Assembly (NCBI GenBank): GCA_036826295.1
Contig: DAISWO010000001.1
Span: 1-64,000, forward strand
Origin: DAISWO01 sp036826295
Lineage (GTDB): Bacteria; Patescibacteriota; Saccharimonadia; Saccharimonadales; JAGQNJ01
Direction: 5' to 3'
DNA: 64,000 bases
Position 1 is the stretch's first letter, and each line of letters starts with the position of its first letter. The notes below the pieces were generated by a model. The model worked only from the letters and a program-made list of their open reading frames with translations. It searched no databases and was not told the DNA's origin. Shown here piece after piece: positions 59,320-64,000 of this stretch. The translations under genes were made by a program, and so were the position numbers.

Positions 59320-60093
59320 ATGTTTGGAAAAAGAAAAAAACAAGATAAAATTCCTTGCTATGTTCTAGTTTTCGACCAAATAGACATAATAAGAAAGTCC
59401 TTGGACTTTCTAGTAAGGTTTACCGATAAACTTGATATTATTGTTATTGAGAATCCTAGTCCTAACACACCAAAAATTCGCAATATAATTGATACCCTAG
59501 GCCACAATAAGCTACTGAAACAATATTATTTATTCGAAAAAAACATCACCAATAACGCATACGACATCGTTCTCTCTAAGGATATTTCAAAAATTAGAAA
59601 ACACAATTATGTAATGTTCACTGATGGTGATCTAACATGTGACAACGATAATTGGCTAACTGAAGAAACTGGTATCTTAGAATATAATAATGACGTGTTT
59701 GCGTGCGGAATTTCTTTGGAAAAATCAAACCTTCCATTAAAGTCTTTTCCTGACGCAAAAAATTGGATACCTAAAGATATTGATGAAAAGGATGACTATT
59801 TTGAAGCATTCACAGGTGGTCACCTTTTACTTTTCAGAGGAAAAGAATTTGCCTCATTTCTTGAATGGAAAAAGTTAAACAAGCAGGTGTTTATTGATAG
59901 TGTTATGCACAAATATTGTCATGAAAACCTAAGTAAAAAATGGGCAAGAACAAAGCATGCGGAGGCTTATCACCATACTTGGGATCTTTATAAATACAAG
60001 GATAACCCCTATACGAAACTAAAAATTAAAAAAGGATTCGAAAACACCTGGAAACATAACGATACCGCCAACTACGTCTTAAAAAATTACTAG
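59320..60093 (+). CDS. GT-A-like glycosyltransferase-related protein
   Basis: About 257 residues from MFGKRKKQDK. The first half reads as a GT-A nucleotide-binding fold (PCYVLVFDQIDIIRKSLDFL, then IIVIENPSPNT) with MFTDGDL (D-x-D) near 110 and FTGGHLLLFRG near 170; the C-terminal region is His/aromatic-rich (EAYHHTWDLYK). No exact family is recognised; a small GT2-related transferase is most likely. The ATG at 59320 is preferred; TAGAAT (59304-59309) is 10 nt upstream. An in-frame TTG at 59293 lies upstream of the -10 and is rejected. Confidence 0.7.
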   Translation: MFGKRKKQDKIPCYVLVFDQIDIIRKSLDFLVRFTDKLDIIVIENPSPNTPKIRNIIDTLGHNKLLKQYYLFEKNITNNAYDIVLSKDISKIRKHNYVMFTDGDLTCDNDNWLTEETGILEYNNDVFACGISLEKSNLPLKSFPDAKNWIPKDIDEKDDYFEAFTGGHLLLFRGKEFASFLEWKKLNKQVFIDSVMHKYCHENLSKKWARTKHAEAYHHTWDLYKYKDNPYTKLKIKKGFENTWKHNDTANYVLKNY

Positions 60094-60099
60094 TACCAC

Positions 60100-61239
60100 T
60101 TATTTCCAATTATTGGGAAGCTTAAGCGCGCCGCCTCTAGTGCTATCTTCAGGACTTTTTACTACAAATTTAATAATGTCTTTTCCTATAGCCAAAGCAG
60201 ACCGATCTTCTGCCCTACACAGAGCACTAGTCATTTGATATACCCCGGTATTTAGTGCTGAAGTGGCCAAAGAATACGATATCTTACCATTTCCAACGAG
60301 AGGCTCGCTTGTTGGGGTAGTCAGTTCAGCAATAGAGATACCATCACGAATTATAGAAAATCCTATATACATTTTTACCTTATTGTATGATTTGTATTTA
60401 AACAATAATTTAATTTGATCGTCTGTTTGTTCAATCATTCTTGATTCAAGCATGTGTTTTTGTGATAATTTTAGTCCTGTGTCTTTAGGTACATCAATAT
60501 TCTCAAGTTTGTATAATTCTGCTATTTCTGAGGCCGGACCTTTACGTGTAATATTTCCATTTACCATATAAATCGCTTCATCACAGAATCTAGTTATTGC
60601 CGACATGTCGTGAGAAACAAAGACAACAGTTTTTTTATCTTTTTTTAGTTTCTTAAAATAATTGAAGCATTTTTGCTGGAAAGCCGAGTCCCCAACCGCC
60701 AATACTTCGTCGATTAACAGTATGTCACTCTTGGCTCTTATCGCAATTGAAAACGCTAACCGAACTTGCATTCCAGAAGAATAATTCTTGAGTTTTTGGT
60801 CCATGAACTTTTTTAGTTCGGCAAATTCTACAATTTCGTCATACATTTCTGACATTTCTTTACGATTAAAACCTAGTAGTGCGCCATTTAGAAAAACGTT
60901 TTCTCTTCCAGTCAGCTCGGGATTGAATCCTACGCCCAGTTCTATAAATGGCGTAAGCTTTCCGTTAATAGTAACCCCTCCACTAGTCGGGCTATAAATA
61001 CCAGCTAGTATTTTAAGCAGGGTGCTTTTTCCGCTACCATTACGGCCTACTATCCCAAAGAATTCGCCTTGTTTTATATCAAACGAAATATCGTTAAGTA
61101 CCTTTTGTTTTTCGTAGCTTTGCCTTCTAAAAAAACTTACAAAGGCGCTCTTTATTGAACTACGTTTTTCGTGCGGCAGCTTAAAAACTTTCGATAAACC
61201 TTCTACTTTAATCGCAATTTCGCTACTACTGTCGTTCAT
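60100..61239 (-). CDS. wzt: Polysaccharide ABC exporter ATPase with C-terminal glycan-binding domain (Wzt/TagH type)
   Basis: A 379-residue protein. ATPase over about 1-245: Walker A GRNGSGKST (65-73), NYSSGMQVRLAFS signature, ILLIDEVLAVGD Walker B. The long N-terminal stretch before Walker A and the KVFKLPHEKRSS segment are typical of Wzt/TagH. Residues 265-379 form a separate beta-rich domain (LLFKYKSYNKVKMYIGFSI, GVYQMTSALC) in the place of the Wzt C-terminal domain that binds the modified end of the glycan. It works with the permease encoded directly upstream; the two genes abut with no gap. Confidence 0.93.
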   Translation of the reverse strand: MNDSSSEIAIKVEGLSKVFKLPHEKRSSIKSAFVSFFRRQSYEKQKVLNDISFDIKQGEFFGIVGRNGSGKSTLLKILAGIYSPTSGGVTINGKLTPFIELGVGFNPELTGRENVFLNGALLGFNRKEMSEMYDEIVEFAELKKFMDQKLKNYSSGMQVRLAFSIAIRAKSDILLIDEVLAVGDSAFQQKCFNYFKKLKKDKKTVVFVSHDMSAITRFCDEAIYMVNGNITRKGPASEIAELYKLENIDVPKDTGLKLSQKHMLESRMIEQTDDQIKLLFKYKSYNKVKMYIGFSIIRDGISIAELTTPTSEPLVGNGKISYSLATSALNTGVYQMTSALCRAEDRSALAIGKDIIKFVVKSPEDSTRGGALKLPNNWK

Positions 61240-62040
61240 CTATATATTCTCCGCAAAATACTTTGACTCTTTCTTGAAATACCATACTCCAAGTATAAAA
61301 GTTGCAAAAGTAATAGCTACAGGGATTAATGCATAAGGCCCACCTTCGAAAACTTTCCACACCGTTAGCGTGTCGTGCGTCACTAATTCGTAGCGGGCGT
61401 CTTGAACAGTCTGAGCAACTGGATTTAGTAACATAACTTTTTGGACCGTAACGTTAGTAATTAATGATAGTGGGTAGAGTATCGGTGTTGCGTAAAAACC
61501 CGCCTGCAATAATACCTCCCAAATATAACTAACATCCCTATATTTAACGAACGCGGTCGACAAAAGTAATGCTACACCTAGAGAAAATATGTACAGTTGA
61601 AGAAGTGTTAGAGGAAAAAGAACCGAAGTACTCAATAAATCAACTTGATTAATTAGCATAAAAATTAATACAACAAGCAAGTTGAGTCCAACATTTATTA
61701 AACCAGATATACTACTTGATAATACGATTATCCACCTGGGGATTTTTATTTTTCTAATCAAATCGCCTCTACCGACAATCGACCCTAGACCCTGAGATGT
61801 AATCTCAGTAAAAAAGTTCCACATTACTATACCTAGCAATAAGTAGATCGGGTAGTGTGGTATGTTACCCCCAAGTCGTAAAAACTTAACAAAAACAATA
61901 TATAATATCAAAAAAATAAAAAGCGGCCTGAGAAGTGACCAGGCATAGCCAAGAACTGAGCCCTGATAGCGAAGCTTAAAGTCTGTCCTGACTAGCTCAG
62001 CAAGCAGTGCCCGATTCTGTTTTGAATATATATGTTTCAT
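61240..62040 (-). CDS. wzm: Polysaccharide ABC exporter permease (Wzm/TagG type, ABC-2)
   Basis: A 266-residue ABC-2 permease with six membrane helices and the family start LVRTDFKLRYQGSVLGYAWSLLRPLF (residues about 16-41, cited in part), plus NPVAQTVQDARYEL near 205, the conserved C-terminal segment. With Wzt it exports lipid-linked glycan across the membrane. Only 40 nt separate its start from the divergent GT2 gene, with overlapping -10 boxes. No Shine-Dalgarno precedes the ATG at 62040. Confidence 0.94.
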   Translation of the reverse strand: MKHIYSKQNRALLAELVRTDFKLRYQGSVLGYAWSLLRPLFIFLILYIVFVKFLRLGGNIPHYPIYLLLGIVMWNFFTEITSQGLGSIVGRGDLIRKIKIPRWIIVLSSSISGLINVGLNLLVVLIFMLINQVDLLSTSVLFPLTLLQLYIFSLGVALLLSTAFVKYRDVSYIWEVLLQAGFYATPILYPLSLITNVTVQKVMLLNPVAQTVQDARYELVTHDTLTVWKVFEGGPYALIPVAITFATFILGVWYFKKESKYFAENI

Positions 62041-62057
62041 GCAGTTAGTTAGGTTCT

Positions 62058-62067
62058 ATTATAGAAT
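62058..62067. promoter_or_regulatory. Overlapping divergent -10 boxes between wzm and a GT2 gene
   Basis: The near-palindrome CTATTATAGAATAG (62056-62069) contains TATAAT on the minus strand (62058-62063, 17 nt before wzm) and TAGAAT on the plus strand (62062-62067, 13 nt before the GT2 ATG). Only one polymerase could occupy the site at a time. Confidence 0.45.
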
Positions 62068-62080
62068 AGAGGGTAGTTAT

Positions 62081-63064
62081 ATGAAAACTAATATCGCCGT
62101 TGTAATTCCCAACTGGAATGGTAAGCATTATCTTAAGGGTTGTATTGACTCTTTGCTAAGTCAATCAATTAAAGTAACCATCATTGTTGTGGATAATGGG
62201 TCCGTTGATGGATCACCCGAATATATTGAGCAGAATTTTCCACAAGTAAAACTCATTAAATTAACTAGTAATCACGGTTTCACTGGAGGCGTAAACGCTG
62301 GTATCAAAGACGCAATAAAAACCGACCAAGAATTTGTTGCCCTGTTTAATAACGATGCTGTCGCAGATAAGCATTGGCTAGAAAATTTGGTTACGGCGAT
62401 GACAGCCCATAAACGGGTGGGGATAGTAACCGGAAAGTTCATGAGGGACGATAAGCAACATCTGGATAGTACTGGGGACTTTTTGACTACCACAGGATTG
62501 CCTTACCCTAGAGGACGCAATGAAGTGGACAAAGGGCAGTATGATAAATCCAATTATGTTTTTGGTGCTACTGGCGGGGCGAGTCTTTATCGTGTCGAAA
62601 TGCTAAAACAGATTGGTTTGTTTGATGAAAAGTTCTTTGCATATTTTGAGGATGTCGATATTAGCTTTCGGGCTCAACTGGCCGGCTGGAAAGTGTATTA
62701 TGAGCCTAAAGCAATCGCCTATCATAAGGTTGGCGGGACAAGTTCTAAACTGGGGTCGTTTTCTCGCTACCATAGCACCAAAAACTTTCACCTTTTATTC
62801 TTGAAAAACATGCCTGGAATGTTGTTCTGGAAGTACTTCCCACTTGCTGTTTTACAAAGTTTTCGCATGGCCGTTGGGTCAATTGTTCACGGACAATATT
62901 TGACCCATCTGAAGGGCTACTTCGCCGCAGTAATCCTCTTGCCGCACTGCATAATCGAGAGAAGAAAGATACAAAAAAGTCGGAAAGTCTCAACAGCATA
63001 TATTGACAGCATGTTAGTTCATGGCCGAGCACCAAAACCCGATAAATATAAGTCCATTTCATAA
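62081..63064 (+). CDS. GT2 glycosyltransferase (rhamnosyltransferase-like)
   Basis: About 327 residues: VVIPNWNGKHYLKGCIDSL, VVDNGSVDGS, HGFTGGVNAGI, FNNDAVADKHWL (D-x-D-like NND) and FFAYFEDVDISFRAQLAG, the pattern of WbbL-type rhamnosyltransferases; a C-terminal region with a hydrophobic stretch may touch the membrane. dTDP-rhamnose is made in this window, so a rhamnose donor is plausible. The ATG at 62081 has AGAGGG upstream; an in-frame ATG at 62039 would overlap wzm and is rejected. Confidence 0.9.
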   Translation: MKTNIAVVIPNWNGKHYLKGCIDSLLSQSIKVTIIVVDNGSVDGSPEYIEQNFPQVKLIKLTSNHGFTGGVNAGIKDAIKTDQEFVALFNNDAVADKHWLENLVTAMTAHKRVGIVTGKFMRDDKQHLDSTGDFLTTTGLPYPRGRNEVDKGQYDKSNYVFGATGGASLYRVEMLKQIGLFDEKFFAYFEDVDISFRAQLAGWKVYYEPKAIAYHKVGGTSSKLGSFSRYHSTKNFHLLFLKNMPGMLFWKYFPLAVLQSFRMAVGSIVHGQYLTHLKGYFAAVILLPHCIIERRKIQKSRKVSTAYIDSMLVHGRAPKPDKYKSIS

Positions 63065-63118
63065 ACAAACATATAGTTATAGATTTTTCTCGCTAGTATT
63101 TGTTGATTTATCGTCTAA

Positions 63119-63346
63119 TTAGTTGTCGTTTTGTATGACTTGTTCAACCTCAAAAAAAGCGCCCGCAATTTCTATGCCTGAGCTAATTCCTTGACTGTCT
63201 ATTCCCATAGATCTTCGATATTCAATTAAAGCATCGGTGTATTGTCCGACAAAAGCTGATCGATCTACAGTGGTGTCGCCGTAAGGGCTTACATTATCTA
63301 CAAAATCGTGAAATGACGGTGGACGAGATGGTGGGGCTGTTTCCAT
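63119..63346 (-). CDS. Small unknown protein, 75 aa
   Basis: A 75-residue soluble protein, Pro/Ser-rich at the start (METAPPSRPPSFHDF), then two likely helices (SAFVGQYTDALIEYRRSMG and GIEIAGAFFEVEQVIQ). A good ribosome-binding site (GAAGGAG) is 4-5 nt before the ATG, which supports the call. No family recognised, no membrane segment. Confidence 0.6.
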   Translation of the reverse strand: METAPPSRPPSFHDFVDNVSPYGDTTVDRSAFVGQYTDALIEYRRSMGIDSQGISSGIEIAGAFFEVEQVIQNDN

Positions 63347-63377
63347 GTTTCTCCTTCGTTAGTAATATGCAGTATAG

Positions 63378-63383
63378 TATAAA
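63378..63383 (+). promoter_or_regulatory. -10 box 6 nt before the last GT4 gene (leaderless layout)
   Basis: TATAAA (63378-63383), then TCAATC and the ATG at 63390; an alternative TATAGT is at 63373-63378. No Shine-Dalgarno precedes the ATG. Confidence 0.45.
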
Positions 63384-63389
63384 TCAATC

Positions 63390-64000
63390 ATGAAGCATAT
63401 TGTTATTGATGCTAGGGAGTCGGGGACTAGTACCGGCAGATACATCGACAAGCTAATCGAATATCTGGCTAAAGAAAAGCCGGCTTATAAAGTTACTGTA
63501 TTGACAGCACCAAAACGGGTTGATTTCATTGAATCTATTGCGCCAAAGTTTTTGACCGTTGTTTCGCCCGTGAAAGAATTCACCTTCAGCGAACAAACAC
63601 GGTTGCTAGAACAAATTAAAAAGCTGAAGCCTGATTTAGTGCATTTTGGTATGACTCAACAACCAATCCTTTATCGTGGAAAAACAATAACTACCGTTCA
63701 CGATCTGACTACTGCGAGATTCAAAAACCCTGCTAAAAACCCATTGGTGTTTTGGGTCAAACAAAAGGTGTACCGCGTTGTCATAAAAATCGTGGCTAGA
63801 AAATCCGAGACCATTATTACGCCATCTGAATACGTTAAAGATGACTTAGCAAAATTCGCCAAGATTAATTCTAGGAAGATCGAAGTCACTTACGAGTCGG
63901 CAGATAAAATTACCGAGGCTAGTGAAGCGATTGAAGAGCTTGTAGATAAACAGTTCTTGTTATACGTCGGACGACCTCAACCACACAAGAATTTAGATCG
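63390..64000 (+). CDS. GT4-family glycosyltransferase, 5' part only
   Basis: About 203 residues are present and the frame is open to the window edge. MKHIVIDARESGTSTGRYI is a typical GT4 start (donor-site Gly-rich loop). TTVHDLTTARFKNP and TPSEYVKDDLAKF lie at the domain boundary, and YVGRPQPHKNLDR begins the nucleotide-binding half. It should add a sugar to the glycan; the donor cannot be read from this part. It continues the glycan locus to the right. Confidence 0.9.
   Translation, partial: MKHIVIDARESGTSTGRYIDKLIEYLAKEKPAYKVTVLTAPKRVDFIESIAPKFLTVVSPVKEFTFSEQTRLLEQIKKLKPDLVHFGMTQQPILYRGKTITTVHDLTTARFKNPAKNPLVFWVKQKVYRVVIKIVARKSETIITPSEYVKDDLAKFAKINSRKIEVTYESADKITEASEAIEELVDKQFLLYVGRPQPHKNLD

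Noticed and set aside
1..64000. Alternative genetic code with UGA as glycine (as in SR1/Gracilibacteria)
   Set aside because: Many clear genes end at UGA with the next gene overlapping it (for example 3406-3408, 6967-6969), so UGA is a stop here.
1..64000. CRISPR arrays, insertion sequences, rRNA and tRNA genes
   Set aside because: No regularly spaced repeats, transposase-like frames, or tRNA/rRNA sequence signatures were seen on either strand by reading; a short tRNA could still have been missed.

Overview
The window looks like a chromosomal segment of a member of the Patescibacteria (CPR), most likely Candidatus Saccharibacteria (TM7). This rests on low-to-moderate GC, dense short operons with 1-11 nt overlaps, many small membrane-anchored unknown proteins, many start codons with no Shine-Dalgarno sequence and a -10 box only 6-8 nt upstream, an archaeal-type aspartyl-tRNA synthetase, and secreted or membrane families (lysozyme-like secreted protein, RSDEW-type membrane protein) otherwise best known from Actinobacteria, the usual hosts of these epibionts. 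UGA is used as a normal stop throughout. The taxonomic call is inference from gene content; no rRNA or tRNA gene was recognised.

Layout. 1-6 kb: the start of an ABC transporter ATPase, a small conserved protein with its own promoter and terminator, two membrane proteins, then house-keeping genes (MurC-like ligase, DUF84 NTPase, MazG-like pyrophosphohydrolase, TsaC, MscS channel, CheY-like receiver). A 49-codon reading frame broken by one in-frame UGA lies exactly between tsaC and the mazG-like gene. 6.5-17.1 kb: a run of membrane-anchored and secreted proteins, mostly unknown, including a cutinase-VWA-PKD surface protein, a CARDB/PEGA-like beta-propeller protein and a predicted caspase-fold (His-Cys) protein. 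17.2-28.5 kb: an ADP-ribose/CDP-alcohol diphosphatase fused to a NUDIX domain, AspRS behind a structured leader, CBS-domain protein, DsbA, low-affinity iron permease, Kef antiporter, NadD, a zinc-ribbon protein, a 529-residue unknown protein behind a cobalamin riboswitch with a terminator/antiterminator, UppP, a LexA-like DNA-binding protein and GtrA.

28.5-64 kb is a large surface-glycan locus: O-antigen ligase-like protein, initiating sugar-phosphate transferase, glycosyltransferases, GlmS, phosphomannomutase/phosphoglucomutase, a complete dTDP-rhamnose pathway (rfbB, rfbC, rfbD, rfbA), UDP-glucose dehydrogenase (which appears to start at AUA), polyprenol-type glycosyltransferases, a pyruvyl transferase-flippase-nitroreductase operon, a sugar aminotransferase/acetyltransferase/methyltransferase set, and a Wzm/Wzt ABC exporter with a C-terminal glycan-binding domain. 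Together they describe synthesis of activated sugars, lipid-linked assembly on undecaprenyl phosphate (recycled by UppP), decoration, export and ligation. The lysozyme-like secreted protein at 52-53.7 kb sits inside this locus.

The most unusual observations are the cobalamin riboswitch with mutually exclusive hairpins ahead of an unknown gene, a related paired-hairpin element before nadD, the UGA-interrupted small gene, the AUA start of ugd, the three unusual multidomain or caspase-like proteins, and the recurrent leaderless promoter layout.
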